A stretch of 64,000 bases of DNA from Sphagnum compactum (taxonomy: Eukaryota > Bryophyta > Sphagnopsida > Sphagnales). This document shows positions 11,954-24,459 of this stretch, piece after piece. Both the position numbers and the translations under genes were made by a program. The stretch spans positions 14,229,495 to 14,293,494 of the forward strand of contig OZ234502.1 in assembly GCA_965153455.1 (NCBI GenBank). Reading direction: 5' to 3'. The notes under the pieces were generated by a model. The model was not told the origin of the DNA and did no database searches. It saw nothing but the letters and a program-made list of their open reading frames with translations. Each line of letters begins with the position of its first letter. Within the stretch, counting starts at the first letter, position 1.

Positions 11954-14900
11954 ATGGATTCCACCGGAAAAGACAGCAGCCATGAAGGAAAACAAGCGGA
12001 GAAAGAAGAGGAAGAAGAAGAAGAAGAAGGAGAATCGGGGGCGGGGAGAGAGGGAGAAGAGGAGCCCAGGGAGGCAGAGGGCAGCGCAGAGGTGGTAGAG
12101 GAAGAAGAGGAAGAAGAGGAGGAGGAGGAAATCGATGTGGCTCTCATTCGGAACATGACACAGAAACTGTCGACGGAGCCGGTGAAAGTGCGCGTGCATG
12201 ATGTGCAGATCAAGGGAAATACGAGAACCAAGGATTCGGTTATCGAGGCGCAGCTAAAGGAGGTGAGGTCCGTGGAAACTATGCAGGAGCTTCTGCAGGA
12301 ATCGGTTCGAGCCAACTCTCGGTTACGAGCTCTAGGGATTTTTGACAAGTGCGTCATCACATTGGATGCAGGTCCGAATGAGCTTCCAGGCACGGTACGT
12401 AGTCTTATCGTTATCCACCTTCTCCTCTTCCTTCTCCTCCTCATCATCAGAAGCAGCTTCATTCAAGCCAGAAACAGAAACCGTAATTTCGAGCCTCGGA
12501 AGAACCAGCTCCATTCCAGGCAGAAACAGAAACCCTAATTTTGGGCCTCTTCCTTCTTCTGACCACAAATTGCAATCCAATCGCATCTGCAGAAGTGTCC
12601 CTTGTCTTCTGAGAGAGGTGACATTGTTGTTGCAAAGTAAATCTTGGAGCTCTAGAGGCACAAAAGGATGCTGATATGGCAGTTTTTGGCCCCACATGTT
12701 TCAAGCATTCTTTTCCTATTGTGTCAGGCAGAAATGGAATGTCTTTACTGCCAGCTTCTGAAGATGCTGAGGGCAACAATCTGTTTCTTTCCCATCTATG
12801 GATCTAGGTGTTGACTGACTGACCAAGTTTGTTCCAGGGTTTTGGAATCCCATATTTCAAGCCGTCTCTTGATTTATCATGCAGTGCCCAAAATCCTTAT
12901 AGATTCCACTAGAATTTTTCCCTACATTGCTGCATCTGAAAGTAAAACAAATCTTTCAGCAGGTTCTTATCAATGCAGCAATGTACTCTTCTTAGGTGTC
13001 ATGACAGCAATGGCAAGTTTTTTTGTATCCAGAAGTAGACTCTTGTTTCTCAACTTTTGCACCCAAAAAAAATATAAGAAATTGCTTCTTTGGTATTTCC
13101 AGAGTTGTTGTGTTGAGCACTGGCAGGTAATCACCATATGGAGAGAGAAGTGTTGTAAGAAATAGTGTGGGGTGCATGTGTAGGCCAATGTGATTGTTGA
13201 AGTGGAGGAGGCAAAACGCCCTTTCACCGGTGACCTTGGTGTTTTCTCCAAGCCTGAGGTGAGGTCTGATTCCTCCTTCTTCCTCAAGGAGTCTTGTTTG
13301 AAGAACTGCTGCAACTTACTCATCTGCTCTATTAAACAGTTATAGATAACTTATTTGCTGAGAGTCTTTGAAATAAAAAGAACTATACTCTAGAAAATAC
13401 TCTACCTTAGTATGCAGAATATTGCACAAATCTGAGGTGTTTCCTGCCAAAGAATTCCCTGACCTCACAGGTTGAGAGCTCACTGAGCTAGGAAAGGAAC
13501 TTGGACCACAGCCTGCTGGAAGTTAATGTCGTCTGATTCCTTATGTTTAACACAGTCCATGTTGGGGGAAATGGGAGTAAATAGACGAAGGCTTGGTCAC
13601 TGGAAGGAACAGTCAAGTACAAGAATCTGGCAGGCTATGGTGAGACCCTGGATGCAACAGGGTGTTATGGCCTTGACACAACATCGGAGCTTAGTGCGGG
13701 AGTCAGTTATCCAAGATTCAAAGGATGGAAGGCATCTTTGGCTACCCGGGTCACTCTCCTCACACAGGACTGGCAGCGGTACTCTTCCTACCGGGAGAGA
13801 CTAACGGGACTTTCTGTGGGCCTAGTCAGTGACAAAAACCATGATATCTCTTATAATCTCACTTGGCGGGATTTAAAGGACCCTTCACGCTCTGCCTCCA
13901 AATCCATCAGGCGTCAATTGGGTCATAGCCTCCTCTCATCTGTTAAGTACACATATAAGAAGGATCAAAGAGATTCAGTGTTCCGGCCTCGCCGTGGGAT
14001 GGCTTTCATCTCAACTTCTCAGATTGCAGGGTTGGGCCCTGATAGCAAGCTTCTACGATTTGCCCGCCAGGTCCGTACTTCAGTCTGAAGTCTTTAGGAG
14101 TTCTGGGTGTGCACATGAATAATCAACATTGCCTTTCTTGTCCTTCCTAACAAGTAAATTACTTTTGAGTGGCTTTGTCCAAGATCATGAGCCTTGAAGC
14201 ACCTTGGGATTTTGAGGGTGTTCTAGTTAGGTCTCATATGTGGAGCTCTAGAAACTTCAAAGAGATTTTGTGCCTAAACATTCCAAACCCCTACAATGCC
14301 CTGGAGTGCTCTTGAATTCTAGTAAACCTACACAATTTTTCTTCTATCTCATTTTTTGGCCCAATTCCTTTTATAGACATTCAAATTTCTTTCTGAACTT
14401 TTGCTTGGACTGCGGAGTCACATGCTCACTGAGGTTCATGAAGTTCACAGATGTAGGCTGTGAAGAGTCAGACAGAGTCAGTTATCTAATGTATTAAGGG
14501 TATCTTTGCAGGAAGTGGAGGTGAGAATGGCAGTTCCACTGGGCTTTGCAAATGCTGCATTGAATTTTGGGGTTGCAGGTGGGATCATCATTCCGTGGGG
14601 GAAGGGGTTTCAGTCTAAAGCAACACCCATCAGTGACCGATTTTTTATGGGGGGCCATACATCCCTTCTTGGGGAGCTGAAGGGTCCTTCTTCTCTCTTA
14701 GGTTTCCGCACTAGAGGAGTGGGTCCCAATGAGTTTCGTAGATCAACTTCTGTAAAGACAACAGAGATTGGGGAAGGTGAAAAGGTTGGCCTCCCCAAAC
14801 GGGACACTCTTGGGGGTGATTTAGCTGTTTCAGGTTTTGCTGACTTCTCCTTTGATCTGCCACTAGCAGCACTCAAGGAGTACGGGATCCATATGCATAC

Positions 14901-15296
14901 TTTTGCTTGCACTGGTAACCTTGTTCCTCTGACGGGAGAAAACCGCCAACCATGGTCACTGGCAAAATTCATCTCTGGGTTTCGGTGCTCAACAGGACTT
15001 GGTCTTGTTATTCCCACGAAACTTTTCCGCTTAGAGGTTAGTCTATCTGGATCCCTGGTCTGACTGGCAAGTTTTAAGGTTTCCTCAAGAAAAAGATTTC
15101 TGGATGATATTGAATAGCCAAGAAGGATCTTTGCTTTTATGAATTCAGGTTAAGTGAAAGGTTAGTATAGACCAGGGTTTGATGAGTGATGAAGTTTGCC
15201 TGGCCTGTGCAGGTGAATTATTGCTACCTTTTGCGTTACCAGGAAAACGATCGTATCAAGAGAGGCTTTCAAATCAGTTTGAGCTCTCCTCACTGA
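11954..15296 (+). CDS. SAM50: SAM50, mitochondrial outer-membrane sorting and assembly machinery subunit (Omp85 family)
   Basis: Core of the SAM complex, which inserts beta-barrel proteins into the mitochondrial outer membrane. Exons: 11954-12394, 13184-13258, 13585-14070, 14512-15036, 15213-15296 (stop TGA), giving 536 residues, close to plant SAM50 proteins. All introns are phase 0 with GT/AG ends (GTACGT, GTGAGG, GTCCGT, GTTAGT donors). Residues about 15-60 are an acidic Glu-rich cytosolic or intermembrane-space tail. A single POTRA domain follows (about 65-160; motifs VRVHDVQIKGNTRTKD, LRALGIFD, LPGT at the first splice junction). The 16-strand barrel runs from about 195 to the end, with RRQLGHSLLSSVKYTY, FISTSQIAGLGPDS, the loop-6 motif FRTRGVGPNE (Arg-Gly about 402-403) and a terminal strand ending GFQISLSSPH. 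The ATG at 11954 is the first in-frame ATG near the acidic tail. I see no disruption. A chloroplast OEP80/TOC75 paralogue is less likely because only one POTRA is present and motifs match plant SAM50. Confidence 0.95.
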
Positions 15297-16310
15297 GTCA
15301 ATTGTCCTTCCTTAAAGACTCCAGGAACTGAGGAATAGACTTCAATATGCAACAACATTCTACATCCAGAATGGACATCTTCATTGTCTTTGCAACAAGA
15401 TGGCCAGGTTCCAAATTTCAATTTCAGGAGCCTTTAGTTTTGGAGACAAAAGAGAGTTGAGAATTATAACTGAGGAGTCCCAAGTTTGTGAATTGAACCA
15501 ATTTGGGCTCTTTTTACGCACATGGATAAAATTGTCTCCTGGTATTGAGAGCGTCCATGAAAACATCACCTTGGTGTCAAAACACAATGAATGATGCATT
15601 AACAAATCAGTCAGTCAGCAATGGTGCTCAAATGCAAGGTAGTGATGGTCAAAGATTTGGGGATAAGAGTGACCAATACTTGTTTTTGGAGTCATTTACA
15701 TGATGCAGAAACGCACTCTTGGTAGTCTTGAGAGACTGCACTGAAACCCCTTATGAGGCCTGATCAAATTCAGAGTTGTCTAATTCCTTTAATTGGGGTT
15801 AAAGTGGACTGAGGGCTCAATTTTCTTAAATAAATTCTGATAAGTGTCAGATATTATGGGAAGAAATTTGTAATTGATGTACAGAATTGGATCTAGCTAT
15901 TTCAAAGATAACACATGTCAGGCTTTCTGTCATTAATGAGCAACATAAAAAGTAGGATCTAGCCACAAGACACAACACACAAGTCATCATCATCTGGTCA
16001 TGCATATACTCTTGCTCTGAGAGTCAATCTTGAGAAAGTTGCATTCTCATGAATCTGATGTATGCAGCTACAATTTGCATCAGTAGGAAAATTACAAAAT
16101 TTATGTGTAGGTTTTGTGTCACTGAAGCCGGCGTTGCACGGAGGCCTTACTTCTCAAATTCGATCCTGTGGATGCTATAAGAAACACATGATGGTGTGGT
16201 GAATGTAAATAAATAGACTTTCATTCCTTCAACAATCATGCGCATATGAGTGACATTGTCAATTCAACAACCTCCATGTACATGGAACTGCATAATAACA
16301 CTATATACTA
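15297..16310 (+). other. SAM50 3' flank, duplicated downstream
   Basis: Probable 3' UTR and downstream sequence. No further gene. Together with exon 4 from about 14643 it is repeated almost base for base at 52939-54603. Homology stops sharply after CTATATACTA at 16310, which marks a rearrangement junction. Confidence 0.75.
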
Positions 16311-16313
16311 AAA

Positions 16314-16445
16314 TGGTTCGAAGTTTGGATTCAGTTCTGGAACTGGAATTTTGGAACTGGGTATAAAACTGGACCTTGTTTTGAAACCAGAACTGGAACC
16401 AAACTTGGACCAGAACCAGAACTGGTTTTTTTGCAAATAATGCTT
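16314..16445. repeat. Degenerate GGTTC/GGAAC tract
   Basis: Dense reiteration of CTGGAACTGG, CCAGAACTGG and GAACCA-type words over about 130 bases. Related tracts occur at 30548-30870 and 62570-62820. Confidence 0.6.
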
Positions 16446-18035
16446 TTGGGGAAAAAAAGTAGCTTTAAATCAGTTAGAGACATTTAGTTTAAATCATGAC
16501 ATTACAGACATTTTCAATCAACTTCATTATGAAATGTATTGACATTTGATTACATTAATTTATATTTCACACATGGAATTGATTTCATAAAAAATTACAA
16601 GATCAAAATCACTTTGATAAGAAAACTTACATTGAAAATTTTGAAATAAATATCTTAAATTATGTAAATGTATTGAAATTTTTAATTAAAGAAAATATTG
16701 GATCATATGTAATTCTGAATTTTTTAATTTAAATTATAATATTTAGATTTATATATTTTAAAATTACATCTGAATTTATCATTTGAATAAAAAAATTAAA
16801 ATAGTACATTTGAATCTTTGAAATATATATTTTAAATTAATCTAATGTTTGTACATACTTGGGTTTTGAGTTGCTTCACATTAAGTCAAAACATTTATAT
16901 ATGTAAAAGGTATCAAATAAATTTAATTAAAAAAATATTAGTTACTAAACATTGATAATACATGAATCATGTAACATGATCATATAGATTGTCTATGAAA
17001 TCATTTTCACTTCCATAAATTTTTAAATATAAGATTTAATAATTACCAATTAAACATTAATATTTCTAGCACCCATGATGTCCTTTTGAACGAGCTTTAT
17101 TATTTGAGAAGTAATGTTTTTTTGGGCCTTTCCAACATCCCCCAATGTTCTTCCTACCATGTCTCCCAACAACCCTTAGTTTGAAAAATATATGAAATGT
17201 GAAAATATTTCAACCCTAGCATTCACAACATCCCCTATATGGTTTTTAATGTCCTTCAACATTGTATTCAACACCTTCAACCGCTTGGTGCTTACTATTG
17301 TTTTTAAAACAAAAATTTCATGTCCAACTTAACACCTCTAATGTTTTCAGTCTATTTTTTTCAACACCCTTCCTATTGTTGTTGTTATTTTGTTGTTTCT
17401 TGTTAACATTCTCATTTTATTTTTGTTCCTCATCTTTCATCATCCTTGGTGTTATCCAAAATGTGTTTTTATTATTGACCAAGGCTATTTATGTCATTTC
17501 TATATCAAAACATCTAATTGATTTGAATTTTAACTAAAAATGTTTGGATTTGGGAACATTTGTTAGGTTGGGATGGAATTTGGCCTAGCAACAATCAAAG
17601 TGATTTACAGGCTCAAAATAATATTGGAAAGAAAGTGAAGTCTTCATTAATTCTAACAAAGACCAAAGTTGAAAGAGGAAAATGTTTTATTTCAGTTTGA
17701 AAAATAATAATAATTAGAAACTAAAAAAAATGTTTAGTCATTTCAAGGCCCATTTCTAGGAAAGGGTGGTTAAAAGGGGCAAAATAAAATATCCACCTAC
17801 AAGTCATTGCGAAGGTGATATTAAAAGATTGTTAACCCATTTCACATTAGATATTAACGAATCTAATGTTTTGAATCGTTTTATTAAGTCTAGCTAATCT
17901 CATAAATATAAAATTGTTAAAATAATGTAAGCTTGTCAACCTTGATAAAATGTTATAATGATGAATATTTCATTTCACTATTGCATAAAAAGGACTTTTC
18001 AAGTTCACCATGAAATTAATGTTACTATTGAAAAA
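16446..18035. other. AT-rich sequence, no gene seen
   Basis: Long AT-rich stretch with A/T runs. The open frame at 17262-17537 is Phe/Leu rich low complexity without a domain. It may include the decayed upstream part of the transposase relic that follows, but no motif supports this. Confidence 0.4.
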
Positions 18036-18039
18036 TTCT

Positions 18040-18470
18040 AAAAGTGGTGGCCTTAGCATGTGACAAGGCACACTCCTTGATAAGTAACGCCCTCACCCAT
18101 TTGTGGTGTGTCATCAATGCCTATCAGCTTCTGTTTCATATTTTTCTAGAATATTTGAAGTTGGCAAAGATTGTCATGACTCACATTTTTGGATCTATTG
18201 AAGATGGACAATGTTTTAGTTTAGTTCAATTTTTGAAAAATAAAGTGCAAAAATGTTTGAACCCATATTTGCAATAAATTATTGTTATGTTTTTCACAAG
18301 TGACAACTTTTCATATTTAGTTATCGTTGATATGTGAGAAATGTTTAGAGAACAAATGGTTGAGCCCAACATGAGTGATTTAAGCAACATTTGTTTTGTC
18401 CTTGGTTTCCATGACTACAAAGTTCTGGATGTTACTAATTTTTTTAAAAAGTTGATTGCTAAATAACACT
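18040..18470 (+). pseudogene. hAT-type dimerisation-domain relic
   Basis: The frame 18044-18277 includes MTHIFGSIEDGQCFS followed by FLKNKVQKCLNPYL. This resembles the C-terminal hAT dimerisation segment of a second plant hAT subgroup (pattern GSVEDERCFS...F.K.KLRN.L..HL). Beyond the stop, weak colinear similarity may continue to about 18430. It is a different lineage from the 2.7 and 7.5 kb relics (those use SQIETERIFS). The N-terminal half is not recognisable. A short dead fragment. Confidence 0.4.
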
Positions 18471-18789
18471 TCTTAAAGTTATGGGTCTTGCCAAATCATT
18501 AGGACAATATTAATATCCATAGTTAAAAAGCATCAAAATTGGAGTTTCATTGCTCAAACCATTAAATATAAATGGATTAAAATGAATAAATGCCATAATG
18601 TGTTGTGTATTTATTTACAAAATCATCGAAGGGAAATTCGAATATAATGGCCATAAACAAGAATTTTTTGTTATTAATCTTTTATTTTCACCACATGTGT
18701 ATCTAATGAATAATATCGTTTGCCAACTACACCATGAGCCAATAATGAAGAAAAAGGCTAGTCTAATGCTCTTAGAAGTTTTGATCTTA

Positions 18790-19420
18790 TTGCACTTTAA
18801 CTTTTGAGTGGGGTTATATGTCCATAATACATATGGTTTATTTTAACTTATGTCAATCTTAACAAATTTATCTAATGTTTGTACTCAATATGTACATTTT
18901 GTGTTTGTGTTCAATAAAAGTTGGATAAGTTTTATTTACAATTTTAATATCTTCACCTCACTTTCGCCAAATGGTATTATGTGACCCAACACCCATTAGT
19001 GTACCATCTGTTGGAAACTAGTTATGATGAGTAGTTGTAACTTGAGGGTGAACCACAATTAAATCACCATTGCTCCACCTTGGTAACCTACCTTATAAAC
19101 CTTCCTACTTTCACATGACACTATCTAACTACCTATATGTAAAAGAGTACGTATCCTAAGGAAGTAGTTAGGTAATTAAGTGACTATCTTATATCTTGGT
19201 AAGTAGGTTAGGCATTTGGTAGTTATTAGGTATGTAGATGCATGGGGATGGTTAGTATGTTGCTAACCCAAGGACGTTTAATGTGGGACAAGAATTAAAA
19301 TGAAAAAATTGTGTGACACACCATGCATCTTGGATGGTGGGCTAATGAGCCTGGATTCTGGTGTACTCTAACCCTATACATCCCATCACTAAATTTGAAT
19401 GAAGTATTGTATAAGTATTG
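18790..19420. repeat. Diverged duplication D, copy 1, left part
   Basis: Direct homology to 31800-32400: shared landmarks include CTTCACCTC/CTTCATCCTC, the TGTGACCCAACACCCA region, CATGACACTATCTAACTACC, and CACACCATGCATCTTGGATGGTGGGC near 19320 against the equivalent near 32338. Indels and substitutions are frequent, so the duplication is old. Confidence 0.75.
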
Positions 19421-20689
19421 TACACCTAGAGGGTGTAAACAAGATAAAGTGAACAACTTGATTACCTTGTCAAAACTAGAACAAATAGATTTAAAATAAC
19501 AACAAAACCCATGATAAAATTGTGGAACATTTAATGTTTTCATTTCAATGACTAAATATGAAATATGTTTACTCTAATGTGCATTGATTTTTATATTTTA
19601 AACTGTAAAAGTAGGTTTTTCACACTAGGAGAAAAAGGCCATTTTTTAACCAACCAGTTTTCGATTACATGTTGGGCTCAATTTGCCCTTGACTGCATAA
19701 TTATATTTATTTCAGCAACTTCCATGTGGCTTGCTTCACACGTCAACTTAGTCGACTTTTTGACTAGGTTGGTAAGTGTACGACATTGACCATCGTTACC
19801 AATTGACCATTGATTTCTATTTTTAATTAATAAATTCATAGTCAAGCTATAGTGGAGAAATTTATTTTCAAAATTTGTCATGCTCTATCATGTTGAACAC
19901 TTCATTGTTTTGGTTAGCCTTGTTTATGGATGGATGAATGTTGGAAAATTTGATGGATGAAATAATGTCTATGTTTTTCATTATAGTTCAACTTTGATTT
20001 GACTTTAGGTTCAACTTCATTGCATCTTTTTTACAACTTTGTTGTGATTAGTTTTCAACTTTGGTAATTTCAAAACCCCTTAATCTTGAAATCAATAACT
20101 TTCATTACATTACACCTTGCCACTAGAAACCCTAAGTTTGTTGGAAACTTTTTTGTTTCATGGTGTCCAGATGTGATAGAACATCAAAAGTGAGAAAACA
20201 AAAACATCTTCATCTAAAGTCATTGAGTAAGGTATTAGAAAGGTTAAAAAATGTGGAACATTAAGTTGACCTATCCTTGATTATTGAAACAAATGTCTAC
20301 TTTTAAAATTTTCTTCTTTGGGATTATCTTTCAAAGCTAAGTTGCCTTGATTCATTGAATAATAATGACTGCTCCCTAGATAGTAGTATATACACCAACA
20401 TTACTTAGAGTGGTTAGTGCATTTGGCATTGCCCCTTGTGCATCCAACACTTCCATATTCATTTGTGTTAATGTACTCCCCATATATGTCTAGGAACCCA
20501 CGTTTACTCCGTGGTTTTTTATGTAATATAACCTTCCACCATGTGTTGGAAGAATCATCAAAATAAAAAATTCGTTGGACTTTTGATGGGAAGACAAATG
20601 GTTCATTGCCATTCACCAACATATGCTAAAAGTTGGCCATTAAAAATCTAGCCTCATCTCGTTTATAAGTTGGATCACCCCACCTATAT

Positions 20690-21620
20690 AATTATGGTTA
20701 ATAACTAATAAATATTAATTAGTTAATTAAATTTTTAAATAATTAATAATTAATAATTTAATTAATATTAATGATTAATTAAAAATAATTTAATATCTAA
20801 AACTTAATTTAATAAGTTAAAAATTTAATAATTTATAGTTAATATTCCAAAATTACCAACTAGTTAATAATTTATTTTGTTAGATAGTTAATTTAAAACA
20901 TAATTATTTTTTATTTAATTAGTTGATCACTAAAATTTTAATCAAATTATTTTTAAAATAAAAAATAATAGTTTTATTTAAATTATTTATAAATAGAGAA
21001 TTATATTATTTTATAAGTAATTGCGAAATAATTAAATACATTAAAAAATTTACTTATTAATTTGATTTGTGAATTTATTAATTAATTATTTCTTGAAATA
21101 CTTGATACTTGCACACATGGCACACATCAAAGGTTTACACATGGTCTAGTTAGGTCTAGCCTAGGTGCCTCATGGCTTAACTTTAAATGTACCTAGGTGT
21201 CACATTAAACATTTAATTAACTTTAGATGGTTAACTTTAATTTAGCCAAGCTAAAACACCATGTATACTAAATTACTTAATAGGAATTAATTGCTAATTA
21301 TTCGCCTAAATTAGGACCATATTATAACATTATTAATTATTAAAATTATAATAATATAACTAACCTAGCTTAAGACTAAATACTAGATTTAATATGTGAA
21401 AATAATATTAGATTAATGTATGTATTTGTCTCAATCTTATGGTCTACATAATTAATATTATTAAAGTTTTATTATTTTGATTAATTTCATTACAATAAAT
21501 TAAATATTTTAATGAAGATTATTCCCTATTAGTTAATATTATCTACAATAATTAGTAGGCAGATTAAACTAGTTAATAAGTAGTTGTTGTTTTAGTATAA
21601 TTAATAAATGGATATTAAGT
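20690..21620. repeat. Extremely AT-rich low-complexity interior of the CACTA element
   Basis: Almost continuous TTAATTA / TAATAATT-type sequence with few G or C. A 44-base segment near 21207 recurs diverged near 22062 (core AATTAACTTTAGATGGTTA). No coding potential. Possibly a scaffold-attachment-like stretch, but that is speculation. Confidence 0.7.
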
Positions 21621-21799
21621 ACCTGGAACCACCCAACATTGACCACAAGCCTAAGAACCATTGTAAATTTTAATATTTTCTTTATTTTTAACCAAATCAA
21701 CAATGACCTTTATGTCATTAGAAATGTAAATTGAAGGATTACAAATTTTCTCTAAACACCAAAAGCAAAGGAGTAAGGAAAAAAACATGAAGAGGAGGA

Positions 21800-23165
21800 G
21801 GAAGAGGACATTTGTGATATTTTGTTTCAATTTTTTTATATTTTCAAACCCCATAACTTTCTCATTTTTGGTCCATTTTAAGTGATCTAAAAACCTACGA
21901 TCGAGGATATACAAGACCTTTTTGTCCTCCAAATGCAACAAAGCAACAACAACAAAATTATCTCAACATTCAAAACTATGATATTTTGTTTCAAATGTTT
22001 TGAAATAAAATTGCAAGTAGACCTATGGTGCATTATAGTTGCATTGTAGTTGATATTAGACACTTAATTAACTTTAGATGGTTAGCCTTAATTTAACGAA
22101 GCCTAAGTACTGTGTAATAAAAATTGTAGTTGTAATTTAATTAATATTTTGTCTCAAATGTTTTGAAGAAAAAACTTAAAACCCTCTCTAGTTTCAAACC
22201 CTATATCTTTCCCATTTTTACTCTTTTTTGAGAGATCTAAAAACCTATCGATTTATCAATTAGATATTTACAAGATTTTTTTCAAGTCCAAATGCAATAA
22301 AACAACAACAAAACAACTTAATCTCAAAATCCAAAATTGCAACTTAATTTCAACTAAAGTAAATAGGCTTATCACCATACATTTAAGATTTCAAAGGAAA
22401 TCAACTTCTTATGCATTACTCTTTTTTTTGTTGTTAAAATAAATTTTGTAACCTTCCATTTAACATTTCTAATGTTACAAAAAACATTCAATTTGGTTAA
22501 GGACCAAAGAGGATATGGGTTTTTGTGTGTAAGGGGGGTTCATGTTTGGTGATAGATTTGTTAAAATAGTTTTGGATTTTGAGATCAAATTGTTTTTGTC
22601 ATTGTTTAATTGCATTTGGATTTCAAAGAAGTCTTGTAAATCGTTAGGTGGCACACCCATAGCTTTTTAAATCACTCAAAATGAACTTACAATGAAAAAG
22701 ATATGGGGTTTCAAACTGAAGAGGTTTAAAGTTTTTTTTCAAAACATTTCAAACAAAATATCATAGTTTTGGAATTTGAGATTAAACTATTTTTTCATTG
22801 TTTTATTGCATTTGAAAATCGAAGAGATATTGTAAATTATTAGTTGACACACCCATAGATTTTTAAATTACTCAAAATGGACCTAAAATGAAAAGGATAT
22901 GGGGTTTCAAACTAGAGAAGTTTAAAGTTTTTTTTATAAAAACATTTGAAACAAGATATCATGGTTTGAAGTTTTGCGATTAAACTTCTTTTTCACTATT
23001 TTGTTGCATTTGGAGTTCAAAATAATCTTGTAAATCATTAGTTGGCACACCCATAACTTTTTAGATAATTCAAAATGGATTTAAAATGAAAAAGATATGG
23101 AGTTTTAAACTACAAAAGGTTTAAAAAAATTCTTCAAAACATTTGAAACAAAATATCAATTAAAG
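21800..23165. repeat. Inverted array of about 200-bp units inside the CACTA element
   Basis: At least two units in one orientation (about 21800-21995 and 22140-22345) face three in the opposite orientation (about 22480-23165, period near 197; the landmark CACACCCATAG/A recurs at about 22652, 22848 and 23047). Landmarks of the left arm are AAACCCTATATCTTTC and CCAAATGCAATAAAAC. In the right arm they appear reversed as GATATGGGGTTTCAAAC and TTTATTGCATTTG. A transcript could fold into a long imperfect hairpin. Confidence 0.72.
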
Positions 23166-24459
23166 TGCAACTATAATTTTTATCCCATATTGTTTATCAT
23201 AGCTTCCAAGTTTATAAATTACATAATGAAGTTGGTGCATCAAATGTTTTCAAAATGTGAAGTTGGCACCTAGGAGACAAACTAATAAAAAAGGTTTGAC
23301 CTTAAAGGCCACGTGAAAAAAAAGATTATCTAAAGACTACTTATGTATTTTAAGCCTAAGTAACACTATGTTCTACTTATTTACTTAGGCCTACTACTTA
23401 CCTACCTAGGTTTAAATTAGGGAAGTTTATATAAATAGGTAGGCCTAGTAAGTAAATACCTAACTACTTATTTTTAGATGGACTTACATACTTAGACTTA
23501 AGCCTACACATAATTTTAGATAAGGACACGTGCCAACAAACTATTGTTTAGATTATTCGCTTAAACATAACTTTGAGTAAAACAAATCAAGAAGTTGGAA
23601 AATAGTTGAAAGTTCAACTTTGAGATTTGGATGAAGGTGGATGAACTTCATCCAGAAGTCAAAAATGTCTTGTCGACTAAAATGGTTCGTCACTTTCGAC
23701 TAAAATCTTGTCACCTCAATGCTGGGTGAAAAATTGACGTGTATGTAGGCTTTGACTATGTTATGGATTTGTTTCAACATTGTCAACTATTTTGGTAGGA
23801 AGTTGAAAATGTCATTCTGAATTGAAAAATAATTTTACAATTGGAAGTGACATTTTCAACTTCAAAATGTAACTGAAACATAGTTGAGACCATAGTTGAA
23901 AACGCTGATTTTTCTCCTAGTGTCAAAATACAAGTAGTTTTTTACGTTTACTTTTCACTTTGGGCTTTTGGTTTCAAGTACATGTCAAGTAGGTTCTTAC
24001 AAAAAAAAATAGATTTATTTTTTAATGACTTGCTAAAACATATGTTGATTTTCATTTCTTAACTTATTACATATCAATTTCATTAATTTTTCTAACCAAA
24101 AAGTAGGTTTGAACACATATTTTTTAGTCAATTTCAAATGTAAAACTTTAATTTACTTTTAAAATTCATTTGCTTTTAATTTAAAAAAAATTAGATTCTT
24201 ATAAACTTAATAGAGCCAACTAAATGCTACTTGACACATACTTTCACCGAATTTAATGTTACTTTATAATAGTTATATGAGAGGTGTAGGGTTAAAATGG
24301 AGATGTCTACTTTTTGGTATACTTTATCTTCCATGGACCTTGGATGAGGTTCGACAACTAATAGTCAAATCATAATCAAATCTTTTTGGGTGAGTGAACT
24401 TCAACACATAGATTTTTGAGATTTGGTGTTTTCGACATGCATACAAGGAATATATAATA

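Larger units (their letters stand above)
19623..23922. mobile_element. Complete non-autonomous CACTA (En/Spm-type) transposon
   Basis: Left end CACTAGGAGAAAAA at 19623 and right end TTTTTCTCCTAGTG ending at 23922 are exact 14-base inverted repeats starting with CACTA. The flanking triplets are TCA (19620-19622) and TCA (23923-23925), a perfect 3-bp target-site duplication as expected for CACTA elements. Subterminal regions share motifs such as AGTCGAC and ACGTCAA in inverted arrangement. No TnpA/TnpD-like coding region is present in the 4.3 kb interior, which is AT-rich with its own palindromic array. It would need transposase from elsewhere. It sits inside copy 1 of duplication D; no CACTA end was noticed in copy 2. 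Confidence 0.88.

Noticed and set aside
11935-12462. Long Ser-rich open frame on the minus strand opposite SAM50 exon 1
   Set aside because: It is the complement of the GAA/GAG-rich acidic tract and the conserved SAM50 coding sequence; composition explains it.
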